The notes beneath the pieces are model-generated. The model did not search any database. It had not been told where the DNA came from and worked only from the letters and a program-made list of their open reading frames with translations. From Ambrosia x helenae (lineage: Eukaryota; Streptophyta; Magnoliopsida; Asterales; Asteraceae), in assembly GCA_030844895.1 (NCBI GenBank), contig CM061227.1, positions 78,255,738 through 78,319,737 of the forward strand: a DNA stretch of 64,000 bases, in the 5' to 3' direction. Below, piece by piece: positions 1-10,467 of the stretch. Position 1 is the stretch's first letter, and each line of letters starts with the position of its first letter. The position numbers and the translations under genes were made by a program.

Positions 1-632
1 CTGTGTCAAAGCAGTGAGGGGTTGAGCGATCTTAGAGAATCCCTCAATGAATCTGCGATAATATCCCGCAAGACCAAGAAACTGGCGCACCTCTGTAGTA
101 GTCTTAGGAGCCTCCCACGTTTTGATTTCATCAATCTTGGCGGGATCGACATGTATTCCTGCCTCGTTAACCACATGTCCTAGAAATTGGACTTCTCGAA
201 TCCAAAAGTCACATTTAGAGAATTTCGCATACAACTACTCATTTCTCAAGAGTTCCAAGATCAGCTGCAGGTGTTGCTCGTGCTCTTCTCTGCTCTTGGA
301 ATAAATCAGTATGTCATCTATGAACACTATGACGAATTTATCCAAATAAGGCTTACACACGCGGTTCATAAGATCCATGAACACAGCCGGTGCATTTGTT
401 AGCCCAAATGGCATTACCAAAAACTCATAATGTTCGTAACGAGTTCGAAAGGTTGTCTTAGCCATATCCTCCTCTCGGGCTCTCAGTTGATGGTATCCTG
501 ACCTCAAGTCAATCTTAGAATAGTAACTCGACCCCTGTAGCTAGTCGAACAAGTCATCAATACGAGGCAAAAGGTAGCGGTTCTTAACCGTCTTTTTGTT
601 TAACTCCCGATAATCAATACACATGCGGAAAC
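1..632 (-). pseudogene. Tekay reverse transcriptase, downstream half (pseudogene)
   Basis: This is the RT core after the Cassandra insertion. It begins with RMCIDYREL near 630 and continues through SKIDLRSGYHQL, FRTRYEHYEFLVMPFGLTN and the catalytic FIDDILIYS. It then enters the connection region (LYAKFSKCDFW, FSKIAQPLTAL) at the window edge. Both catalytic aspartates of the IDD motif are present. Two in-frame TAG codons interrupt it, at 543-541 (expected Gln in FDQLQG) and at 237-235 (after LLRNE). Neighbouring codons stay in frame on both sides, so these are point nonsense changes and not frameshifts. Confidence 0.9.
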
Positions 633-769
633 TGTAACAGTACTGATTTCTGGGAGATTAGCATGGACCTTTGTATGACACCCTAGGCAAATCCCACATC
701 AGCCGTGGCCAGGAGAGATCCTTGGTTCATAAGTAATCCAAAGTCTCTTAAATCACAAACGCGTTTTGG

Positions 770-858
770 GGTTAATGCTAGTGGATAAGAGGAGAACTCC
801 ACAATTAAGCGTGCTCAGGTGGGAGCAGTACCAGGATGGGTGACCTCCTGCGAAGTCT
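770..858 (+). other. 5S rRNA-like segment in Cassandra left LTR
   Basis: The stretch from about 770 follows plant 5S rRNA: a TTAATGC..GTGGAT segment, then GAACTCC, TTAAGCGTGCT, GGGAGCAGTACCAGGATGGG and TGACCTCCTG. It contains the internal pol III control region. The C-box end reads CCTGCGAAG, one change from the canonical CCTGGGAAG. This is not a cellular 5S gene: it sits in an LTR and lacks the ordinary 5S ends. Confidence 0.9.
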
Positions 859-955
859 CCACTGGGGCAACCAAAAGCAAATCCATGAGCTCTGGATGGG
901 CAACCCATCGGGGCAAAGCGGACAATATTGGTGGTGAGAGGGGCCGGATGTTACA

Positions 956-1038
956 AATGGTATCAGAGCCACTCCAGTGCCGTTTGGGATGGTGGGGCAA
1001 ACCTCATCGAGGACGATGAGTCCCTAAGGGGGGGTGAT
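956..1038 (+). other. Cassandra internal domain: PBS and PPT only
   Basis: The segment contains the PBS TGGTATCAGAGCC directly after the left LTR, about 50 bp of filler and a run of Gs before the right LTR. It has no ORF. Reverse transcription would depend on proteins supplied in trans. Confidence 0.9.
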
Positions 1039-1175
1039 TGTAACAGTACTAATTTCTGGGAGATTAACATAGACCTTTGTATGACACCCTAGGCAAATCC
1101 CACATCGGCCGTGGCTAGGAGAGATCCTTGGCTCATAAGTAATCCAAAGCCTCTTAAATCACAAACGCGTTTTGG

Positions 1176-1262
1176 GCTTAATGCTAGTGGATGAGAGGAG
1201 AACTCCACAGTTAAGCGTACTCAGGTGGGAGCAGTACCAGGATGGGTGACCTCCTGGGAAGT
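1176..1262 (+). other. 5S rRNA-like segment in Cassandra right LTR
   Basis: This is the same 5S-like block as in the left LTR, but its box C region (GGATGGGTGACCTCCTGGG) matches the canonical plant 5S sequence exactly. The two LTRs differ at scattered positions, so this is not a fresh insertion. Confidence 0.9.
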
Positions 1263-1360
1263 CTCCACTGGGGCAACCAAAAGCAAATCCGTGAGCTCTG
1301 GATGGGCAACCCATCGGGGCAAAGCGGACAATATTGAGGTGAGAGGGGCCGGATGTTACA

Positions 1361-2530
1361 GTAACTCCCATCCTTCTTCTTAACAAACAGAACTGGGGCT
1401 CCCAAAGGTGAAGAACTAGGTCTAATAATGCCCCTACCCAATAGCTCTTGGAGTTGGGTAGACAGTTCTTGATGTTCGCCTGGTGCTAGGAAGTATGGTG
1501 CGCGTGCAACTGGAGCTGCTCCAGGTACAAGATCAATTTGGAACTCCATTTGACGAACAGGTGGAAGTCCAGGTAGTTCCTCTGGAAAAACATCTGGGAA
1601 ATCTCGGACTACTGGGATGTCCTCAATCTTAATTTTAGTTTCAGCTCGAGTGTCATATATGTTAGCCAAAATGGCTGGACTGCCCTTACGAATACACTTC
1701 TAGGCTTTCAAAAAGGAGATGATGCCCACCATAGCACCACCACAATCACCCTGTATAGATAAAAGTTATCCACTTGGGAGGGGGATACGAACAATCTTCT
1801 CCTGACAGAGAATTTTAGCGTGTTGCTTGTACAACCAGTCCATGCCAACTATGAGGTCAAAGCTACCTAGGGTGATAGGTAGTTGGTTGATGGCAAAGAA
1901 TTTCCCATCCAATTCGAGCATACAGTCACGATGTATATGGGTTACCTCAACAAGCTTCCCATCAGCCAATTCTATAGAGTACGGGGTATCAATAGGAGTA
2001 GGAACCATCCTTAATTGTTTTCTAAGTTTCGATGACACAAAACTATAGTCCGCACCAGTATCATATAAAATAGAAGCAAGAGTGTCGTTCAAGGAGCACG
2101 TACCCGTCAAGACATTGTTATCATTCCTAGCTTCCCCAGAGCTAATCACAAATGCTTTTCCACAAGCCCCATTGTTATTACAGTTGTGGTTGTTGTTGTT
2201 GAAGGACTTATACCTCACACTATCCCACGTTCTCTTGCTATCACCAAAAGTAGAAGATGATGCACCATGCTTCGGAAAAGTACCATGCTCAACAACCTCG
2301 TCAGTGAGTTTGCGAGCCAGGTGAAAGATTTGTTAGATTCCGGGTAGGTGAGCTGCAATGGCCATGCCACGAATCTGAGATACCCACCCTTTTGGTACAA
2401 AGCTCGATCCGTTTGTAAGGTAGGCTAATTAGATTTGAGCATATAGTAGCTAACTCCCGTAGCTTGGTAGTGTAAGCGTCAATCTCAGACCCAACCGTCT
2501 TTAGATAACAAATTTCTAAATTTCGTCACG
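1361..2530 (-). pseudogene. Tekay gag C-terminus, protease and RT start (pseudogene)
   Basis: Reading from 2530 down, there is a gag C-terminal part (EIDAYTTKLRELATIC, then RGMAIAAHLPGI and ARKLTDEVVEHG). Next comes an Asn-rich linker and the retropepsin domain with the active site ILYDTGADYSFVS near 2060 and the conserved GMDWL near 1835. The RT entry follows (FPDVFPEELPGLPP, then LGAPVLFVKKKDGSY) and stops at the Cassandra insertion. The protease-RT linker carries an in-frame TAA (1768-1766) and a TAG (1702-1700) where Gln is expected (FLKAQKC). I see no CCHC zinc knuckle between gag and protease; it seems lost or too diverged. Confidence 0.85.
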
Positions 2531-3786
2531 GGGGTTACATTCTCCACCCATGTATCGGTAACTCATCGAGTGTGCATGTTGCATACATTACCCCATCCTG
2601 CCTAGGGAAAATGCACATGGCAATGACTTATACTATTGAAGCAATCAGACGGTCTCCTTCAGTTCCATTGGAGTTATCGAGGTTTACAACCAATAAAAGG
2701 CTTGAAAATATGATGGCAGGTTGTTGTTGTGGCATGTGTGTTCAAGGTATAAGAAAGTTTAAATGTGGAAGTCAGGGGAAAAGAATGATTTAGCAAAATG
2801 GATCTTTACTAGCTTAGAAAGATGTGAGGGCCTCAACCACCCTATCGTTTATCATAAGAACTCAGTCTTATCTAAGTTAACAAAGGGAAAGGAAAGAAAA
2901 GATAGGTAATAAAAGGTAAGAGCCAATTTCATCCTCACTTTCCATGTGCTCGCCCTGCTTAGGTTCCCCTTCCATCCTTTCTTCTTCCTCTTTCTCGGTG
3001 TCAGTGTTATATGGATCTCATCACGTACAGTTTCCTTCTCAAGTCCTGTGTAAGTCAGTTCAGTGGTCAGCACTACTTGTTCCTCCAATCGTGACTGTCA
3101 GTCATTAGTAGGTTTCGTCTTCCCTTGAGATGTTGCACTACGTCGCAGGCTTTACATAACTCCCCAAGAGTGTGTGTAACAAGCCTAGATCTAATGTGTT
3201 CCGATGAATCTACCATATACTTATAAAAAACAGGGATATGGAGTCATAAGTCCGCCCGATCGTGCTAGGCGTAAGGTACTAAAGTAAGAAATAAGTTCTA
3301 TATGTGTAACCCAGTCCCGTCTGAGTTTCGAATGGAAGTAAGAAAGATCAAGTAACAAGGAACAGAAACTAATTGTCTCCTTGCTCAGTGAAAAAGGATA
3401 AGTCTCAGTATTTGAATTTTTTCAATTTGATTCGGTTTAATGGTACCACGTCATGCGCATCGTGCAGCTTCCTGTGTACGTGTGCCACAACGCTCGCAAG
3501 GGCTCTCTCCCCTATACAATTGTTGTTTCCTCATCCACGAGGTTTGTTAGGATACTACTCCCAGTAATGCGCCACCTGGTGTAACCCTAGGTTCCCACCA
3601 TTGACGTGTTCAGAATTAGGTCTAGAACTAGAAGATAACATATCTCCCGAAATCATATGTTGGAGATATATGTAGCTAAAAGCTAGTTGTGCACTTAAGT
3701 TGTGAGTGTACTTATGCTATGATGATTATAGACTAGACTCAACATGCAGTCCTAGTTCAATATAACCAATGGCTCTGATACCAATC
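2531..3786 (-). other. Decayed gag N-terminus and leader of the Tekay element
   Basis: This 1.26 kb lies between recognisable gag and the PBS, where a gag N-terminus and leader are expected. I see only short broken frames and no clear match to a gag core. The PBS occupies 3771-3783 on the minus strand, three bases from the LTR. Confidence 0.5.
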
Positions 3787-5592
3787 TGTCACACCCTCAA
3801 ATTTCCACTGCGGGGTATATACCGCGAGGCGCATGACATACCAGGATCCCATAGCCATAAGTCATATGAACAAACTCTAAATGCCCAAACCATTTAGTTC
3901 GTTTTCAAAAACCAAGTTTAGTTAAGCTGCGGAAGCGTAAACCTAATTTAAACCTTTTAAAACCATGCGCAAAACAATTTGTCATATAAACTCACAATAC
4001 ACAATCTGCGTTTTTATGATAGATTATGCGCCATAAAAACTAATTTATAAAAAATACTTATCCAGTGAGTTAGACTCCCAAAAGTTTGCTAAATATTCTA
4101 GGGGGTTTTCTGGAAAAATACATATTTTTATTTTATGATAAAACCTTGTACAAAAATTATGAAAATTCACGGAACACAGCTACGTTAAGAAAATACACAT
4201 AACAGATCAGTTTAGTAGGAAAAATTCCCAAAAATCGTGTATGCATCCAAACGGGATGAATCCCCTTGGAAAAGCCAAGTTATTCCAATGTTAACCTACT
4301 TTCCAAATTTCATAACTTAATTCCTTGTAAAAATCGAGTTAGGATTGTTTAAAGTTTACTCAGTTTGTTAATCCGAAAATCTGACATGACCATTAGTCAA
4401 TGAAAATTCCAAAAACATATCAAACGTCATCCAAATCAGTTGATTTTACCCATTCTAAAAAGCTAGGACCATGTACAATCCATTCCTGCAAAGAATCAAT
4501 CAAAATAATTATTTGCATGCCACGTAACAGACCCTACAAGTCGATATTTAGATTCTATCCAGATTCTAATCATGCAATATTATCAATTATATCAAACCCT
4601 AGTTGCATATTATCAATCAATAACACCAAATAATCATCATACAACATTAATAAGAACCACATCTGATCAAAACCCTAATGATACATCATAAACATCATCA
4701 TTCACAACCCTAGAAGTCTAAAACATCAAGAACATGCATAACCATGCAACTTATCAATTACTAGTCGCATAAGATTATGTTTAACCCATTCAATCTTTAT
4801 AAACCTTAAGTTTTAATCTTTATGAAAACGTTTCAGACCTGGACAAACTTAGTTAAAAGGTTATATAACACATTAAAGAAGATTAAAACACAAGAGATTG
4901 AAGATTATACCGCAAGCTCTTCAAAACAATCAACTGGATGCTCTTGAAGCTTCCCGATCGATGTTCTTGCGCCTTAGCAGGTGTTTAGGGGTTAATATTT
5001 CATAATAGGGCAGTGGGGGCGATTAGGGTTTGAGTTTAGGAGATACAAGAGGCTTAAGGTTGCTTAAATAGTAGTTTAAGGCGGTTTGGGCTCGTCAGGC
5101 CTCCTTGAGCGGCCGCGCGGAGCCTGTGAGCGGCCGCTCACCGCTCACCGGCTCGCTCCTGGTGACCTGCTTCATTGCCCAGCCTGTTTCCTTCAATGTT
5201 TTTGCTATTTTGGACCATAACAAGTGTATCCCCATGTGTTAAGACCCCAACCATCCTAATGGTCCATCCATTATTGTTTTTATTAACGTATTCGGTTTAA
5301 GTTCACGTAATCAAATACAGTTTGCACATAGTTTCACAGAGTTTCATAAAAGCACGTAATCGCAATCAATCTCAATTAGTTAATTCACAATTATTTTATT
5401 TCATTGTTCACGAACGTCCGAGGTTCACTAATCATAAATACAATATGGTAATTCCCCGAATTACAACTTTATGCAGTTATTAACCTATAACTGTGCAACG
5501 TGTGTCCTATCTAGGTAACCCTAGTTAGGTATAATGCAAGGAATGTAACTAGAGTTTAGTTAAAGTGAGAACCTGAAATTGCGGGTATCACA
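3787..5592 (-). repeat. LTR (5' LTR) of the Tekay element
   Basis: On the plus strand the repeat begins TGTCACACCC next to the PBS and ends in TATCACA at 5592, giving an 1806-bp LTR with short inverted ends. A TATA-like CTATTTAAG lies at about 5072 to 5063 on the minus strand. Upstream of it is a GC-rich patch (5106-5160) with two GAGCGGCCGC words, one inside the perfect palindrome TGAGCGGCCGCTCA (5126-5139). The outer boundary rests on LTR-end logic only, because the partner LTR is outside the window. Confidence 0.75.
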
Positions 5593-5991
5593 CCTAAGAC
5601 AGTGACCTCTAACAGAATAACAAAGATAAAACATCTGTTGTATACAAACTACTCTTACATTGTAAAACTCTGAAAGGTAAACTGCTGTTGGGAAAACTCT
5701 GATGGTCTTGTATCATTTGTTGGAGCTTAAGTGTTGTAGGCTCCAAAAGACCTTTAGTCTTCAATACTTTGATCAGCAGTTATTCTTCATCAGACCTTTG
5801 GTCAGCAGTTATTATCCATCAGTCCTTTGTAGCAGTAGTTGTCACAGTAGTTGTTTGGGTACAACAGATATTAGGGTCAACAGTCTTTTGGGAGAAGTAA
5901 CTTGTAAATGTTGTTTATTGCTAAGGATCAATTGAGTAGTATGTTTTGGCGTTCCAATCATCTATTCTTCTCCAGGTCAGCAGACCCAACA
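5593..5991 (-). repeat. Partial 3' LTR of copia-1
   Basis: Read on the minus strand the LTR starts TGTTGGGTCTG directly after the PPT at 5991. It is rich in CAGCAG, CAGACC and CAACAG words, including CATCAGACCTTTGG at 5788-5801. It appears to be cut at 5592 by the Tekay LTR, so R and U5 are probably missing. No good TATA box is seen. Confidence 0.65.
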
Positions 5992-6027
5992 ATCTCCCCC
6001 TAGAATAGATGATGCCAAAACTAAGCT

Positions 6028-9000
6028 TTATTTTTGATCTTTATTTCTCATCAGACTTTCTGTTATCTGCCCTTTACACTGTAGTTCAAAACTTAGAGAG
6101 AAAAAGTTTTCTGCATCCCTTTCAAGCTCTAAGTTCAGCAAGGTTTGGAGATTATCTGCACACAGGCCATGTGCATCATCCATACTTAACTTTTGAGCTT
6201 CTCCATCTGATCTGAGCAGAGTCAATTCATGGTTGTCTTTGTTTACTTTCCATTTTAGAATTTTTGAATTAGAGGATCTGCTGGGTTGCAAGTTTATTGT
6301 AGATGAGTTTGGTGATGGAGGTCTCCCAATGAGTTTTCTGAGCTCTTCAGTAGTGGGATCAGAGAAGTAGTGTACTTGATTGAAGAGGCCCTCTTTTACA
6401 TAGGTTTCAGCAAACTTCTTCTAATCTTCTTCAGACATTTCTTTTTGTTTCTTGAACTGTCTTCTGGCAGCAATAGACAGATCAGAAGTGTCAAGTAAGC
6501 TGTCTAGTGTAAAAGCCTGTTGAGGTCTCTTCATCATTAATGCATCAGAGTAATCAGGTTTCCTGGGCAGTGTTGGGTCTTTCTTCCTATTTTCTTCCAA
6601 CTTCTTGTAAGTCTCAACCAGCCTTAGCTCTAACCATTTAGCAACAGACCTCATCTCCCCATACTTTGCAGCCACAATTTATTGTCTCATTCTCTTGAAC
6701 TTCAAGGCTCTGGATGGATCTCTACCTTTCCTAAAATCAGAGACCTTTGCTGGGGCATTCTTGGCCATGTCTTCTATTCCTATTAATTCTTCTCTAAGTG
6801 CATGAGTGGTCCAGCCTGCAAATTATTTCTTATTTGCTTTGTAGGGCATGGTTGACAAGATTTGGTCAAGAAGAGATTCCCTAACCATCCTTTCCATGTC
6901 ACTGCTGAGAGGCATGGTTGACACGGAGTTGCTCAGGGTCTTAGCAAAATCTTCAATCCTTCTCAATTTGCTAAGTTTTGCTGAATGGATGCCTTGAGCA
7001 GTCCTGTCATCTTTCCCTTTACATCTCTCTTTGATGATTGAATCCGCCTGTTCAGTTTTGTATTTAAGATATTCATCTAGGTTTAAGGGAACATGAAAAT
7101 TTGGAAGAGATGGGAAAGATCTTTCAGATGGTTGTTCAGTATTGTAGAAGGATTGCATTTCCTCCTTGAGTAGATCAAGCTCAAGAGGATACTGAACAAC
7201 CAATGGTGTGATGGATGGTGGTGGTCTATGAGATGTGAATTGTGAAGTGTGTGGTGAGAATGATGAAAGTGGAATGACTGATATGGGTGTAGGTTGAGTG
7301 GTTGAAGTAGGAGGTGGTGATGTTTGTATGTTTTCATCGTGTACGACAAAGGTAGATGTTCTCTTCCTTCTGTACAAGATTTTTGGTGATGGTGGTGTTG
7401 CAGTAGTGGTTGTGTTAACATCTGTTGGCACTTTCGTAGGACCAGCAGATGTTTGGGATTTGGGTGGTGTGTTGGTGGTTGTGGTGGTGGATTTATATGT
7501 TGGTTTGGTGGTAGGTTCAGTTGGTTTGGTGGTATCAGTGGTTTTGGTGGCAGTGGTTTTGGCAGCAGAGGTTTTAGCAGCAAGTTTGGATGGTGGTTGT
7601 CTGACATGTTTGGCAGGCATCTTCATCCTTTTAGAGGTACCCACATCCTCAACTTCTTGTTGTTGCTCTATCTTCTGCTGTACAAGAGCTTCTGCTTTAC
7701 ATTCCAAGGTATCAACCCTCTTTTGCTTCTCTTCAGCAGCCTTTTCAGCATTGACATTAGCAGAGGTATCAGCTTCCTTTGCTTTGCTGGTTTTGACAGT
7801 TTCAGTATCAGCAGAGGTTTGAACATTGGGTTGTTGTTGTTGTGGTTCTGTTTGAGTAGACCCTGGTTTGTTGGAAGCTTTTGATTTTCCCTTTTGTGAG
7901 GGTGGATAACCAAAGGGATCTAGCTTTGGCAATCTATCTCTGCCACTCTCCCCCTTTTTGGCATCATCAGCTGTGAATTCATCATCATCTTCATCTTTGA
8001 GAATTGTGGTAGGGGCAGAGCCAGTGGTCTTCAGCAAGTGATCTTTGATGGCTTTAATGTCAGCTTGGGTATCTGTGTATACCTAGCATCAACCATAGTT
8101 CTGATTTGAGCCATTTAGGTTTCATGTGTCTGATCTGCTAGTTTTCTATGAGCTACGATGATGGGGGAAACTGATTTCCATAGCTCACGAGCAATATCTT
8201 CTGTGGATGGTTGACTTTTGGTAAGAGTAGCCAATGATCCCAAAATTGTCTTGATATCTAATTTGATATCAGCAACAGTGGTTTCTATGGATTGTACTCT
8301 AGCCGTCAATTCTTAGTATTTTAACCATCACCTAAGTTAATAGGATCATTTGGGTTCCTACCAGTGGTAGTTGTATTTGGTGCAGTCCTAGGAGGTGAAT
8401 CCAAAGGATGAGAAACCAGATGCCCCTTTGTCTTGGTTCTGGGGACTTCCAACTAATTTTGGGGACACTATAGTGGCCTCATCAGTTGTTGTCTTCAAGG
8501 AAGTCTTAGCTATGTAACCACTGTCCTGTTGTGAGACAATGGTCTCTACATCAGTAGTGGCTGATTCACTTGAAAACTCACCTAGAGTTTCATTCAACTC
8601 CAGGGGTGTAACCTCCTCTGTTTGTGGGATAGCTGATTGATTTTCCTCAGTCCTAGTCACTTGTTGAAGTATGCTCTCATTGATGGATGAAGGAGAGGAA
8701 TTGGGATTGTTCTGAGTTTTATCAATAGCCTCAAACAGTGGTTGCATTGTTGGAAAGACATGTGATGGTGAAGGTTGAGGAGTGAAAAGAGAAGTAGCCC
8801 TGGGAGAAGGGCTGATAATCATATGGTCAAGTGATTCATATGTATCATGAGGTGGTTCCCTTTGGCTTACAACATGATCCTTTTGTGAGGATTCATGAGG
8901 AGTATGCTCAGGTTGAGATATATCCATCTGTTATGAGGAAGTAACAACAGTGGTTTCTTGTTGCTATTGTGTTGCAACAGGGTTTTCCTCTGGTATCTCA

Positions 9001-9932
9001 TCTTCCAGAGGCCCCCTTTTGGTTTTAGTGGAGGTTTTTGTAGATGGACGTTTTCTTTTGGAGGTGGCTGGTGTGGGTTTCACAGCATTGGATGTAGTGC
9101 CATGATCACCAGGAGCAGTGGGCTCAACAACAGAGGTTTGGACAACAATTGTTGTCCTAGTCCTCTTTGTTTGTGTTTTAGAAACTTTTGACACTTTTTC
9201 TTGGGTGGTTGAACCCAAAATTCTTGTGAAAGTTTCATCAGTTAGACTCTTCATGTTGAAAGACTTACCCTGTTTAAAATCTTTTTCAGGTAAAACCTTT
9301 TGAAGGATTACACTTAAAATTCTTGGGTAAATCAGAAAAGCATTATTAGACCCAGACTTTATGGCCTTCACACTTGATACTAAGTCCAGGAACAGGCCCT
9401 GGGATAAATTGAAGTCAGAGTCTGACAACATAGCATATCCCAAGTACTGTATCCTCAAAGGGATTTCATTGAAGGAAGTGGACTTAACAGAGACACAGAG
9501 AAGGAGGGTATGAAAAAAAATTTTATGACTGGTGGGAAAAACTTTTTAAACAGAGTTGACACAGTCATTTGTGCATCATAACCTCTCTCCTGAAACTCTG
9601 TGTGAAGTTCAGCCTTAGGAAAAGAGTCGTTACCTGACAGGTCATTCAGTGAGAAGGTTGTGGATATCAGTTCGGGGGTAATGGCGACATTTGTCTCTCC
9701 AATTTTTGATTTGATGGTTGTAGGTTTTTTGTATTGTAGGAGAAACTCAGCATTTAACCAAAATTCTTGGAGGGTATCTAGATGGATGGGAGCATCAACG
9801 GTTAGGATTGTCAGGTATTTGGAATTGAGGATGATGTCAATGGTGGTATGGAATGGAACGGAACGGAACGTTTTCATCTATTTTGACCAGATAAGGTAGA
9901 TAATTGTGGGTGGCTTTGGCTTGAAGATCCAT
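6028..9932 (-). pseudogene. Additional ORF (aORF, 'env-like' position) of copia-1, broken
   Basis: This 3.9-kb reading region starts at an ATG at 9932 (MDLQAKATHNYL). It is carried in shifting frames to NKDQK-stop at 6028. The N-terminal region shares spaced motifs with the intact copia-2 aORF: an EFW-NA helix, SKI-G--V/I, a LND tract and FL-YPR-L. The middle is Thr/Pro/Lys-rich and low in complexity. The C-terminal part contains KWKVNKDNHELTLL and resembles the copia-2 C-terminus in outline. Breaks include an expansion of (TTCCG) near 9850-9870, a T8 slip near 9513, and Gln-to-stop codons near 8964 and 8938. I see no signal peptide or membrane segment, so an envelope role is not supported. 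Function is unknown. Confidence 0.7.
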
Positions 9933-10467
9933 TGTAATGGATTTCGAGTGTGAGGATAAGAGGAATTTGAGTAAGGGTTTGAGGTTGAAGAAGGCGGTTT
10001 CAGTATTTTGAATACAATGAGACAGTGTAACAACTGTTGTGGTAAAATAGGGTTTTTATAGGCTCTGGTGAAACCGTTGATGTGGCCAAAACTCTGCTTT
10101 GAGAGCAGACGTGGCAAACATCTGGTGGCATACAGCTGTTGCCAAAGGTCTGATGCAAACAGCTGTTGTCTTTACCAAAGTGCTGATGCTAACAACACTT
10201 GGTTTTTTTTATTAGTATATATATATATATAGATATAAAATGAAACAGTTGTTTTATTTGATCAGAGGTTTGAAACAGAATTTTCAACCAAACTGTGGTT
10301 GTTTTATCTAATAGATGTTTGAAACAGATTTTTCAACTAACAGTGGATAGAATGGATGAAACAGTGGTTGTTTTATCATTAACAGATTTTTCAACCAAAA
10401 TGCTATTTTTAAGGATGAATTTTGATTTTCTGAAACATTTTAATGTTTTTTAAGACATTTTTGTTGT
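9933..10467 (-). promoter_or_regulatory. Spacer upstream of copia-1 aORF with TATA box and LTR-like motifs
   Basis: On the minus strand a CCTATAAAAACCC box (10065-10053) lies about 120 bp before the aORF ATG. Upstream of it (10070-10440) is a patch rich in CAGACG, CAACAGCTGTTG and CAGATGTTTG words. It includes CCAAAGGTCTGATG at 10142-10155, which occurs in inverted orientation in the element's own LTR (5788-5801). A (TA)n tract lies at about 10216-10233. Promoter function is inferred. Confidence 0.5.

Larger units (their letters stand above)
633..1360 (+). mobile_element. Cassandra-type TRIM carrying 5S rRNA-like sequence in its LTRs
   Basis: Two direct LTRs (633-955 and 1039-1360, 323 and 322 bp) both start TGTAACAG and end TGTTACA. 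The 83-bp internal part starts with a tRNA-iMet PBS (TGGTATCAGAGCC at 958-970) and ends with a G-rich PPT (about 1025-1034). There is no coding capacity. Each LTR holds a 5S rRNA-like segment, the defining feature of Cassandra TRIMs. The flanks are GAAAC (628-632) and GTAAC (1361-1365), a 5-bp TSD with one change. Removing the element and one TSD copy brings the Tekay RT back into one frame (KKKDGSY then RMCIDYREL), which confirms the boundaries. Its 728-bp length fits the family. Confidence 0.95.
1..5592 (-). mobile_element. Ty3/gypsy element, Tekay-type chromovirus, 3' part outside window
   Basis: Read on the minus strand the order is LTR (3787-5592), a PBS complementary to initiator tRNA-Met (3783 to 3771, the TGGTATCAGAGCC type), a gag remnant, aspartic protease and reverse transcriptase running off the left edge. 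The RT block (GYHQL, MPFGLTNAPAVF, FIDDILIYS) and the protease (YDTGADYSF, GMDWL) are typical of the Tekay/Del chromovirus lineage; this lineage call rests on recall of the family, not a search. A chromodomain would lie left of the window and cannot be checked. The coding frame is broken by stop codons and by a Cassandra TRIM at 633-1360, so this copy is dead. The 3' LTR is not in the window, so no TSD can be read. Confidence 0.88.

Noticed and set aside
770..858. A cellular 5S rRNA gene
   Set aside because: The 5S-like block lies inside a TRIM LTR, occurs again in the partner LTR and lacks normal 5S ends. It is Cassandra.
7298..7884. Long plus-strand frames over the copia-1 aORF
   Set aside because: They are antisense shadows of a Thr/Pro/Lys-rich low-complexity region.
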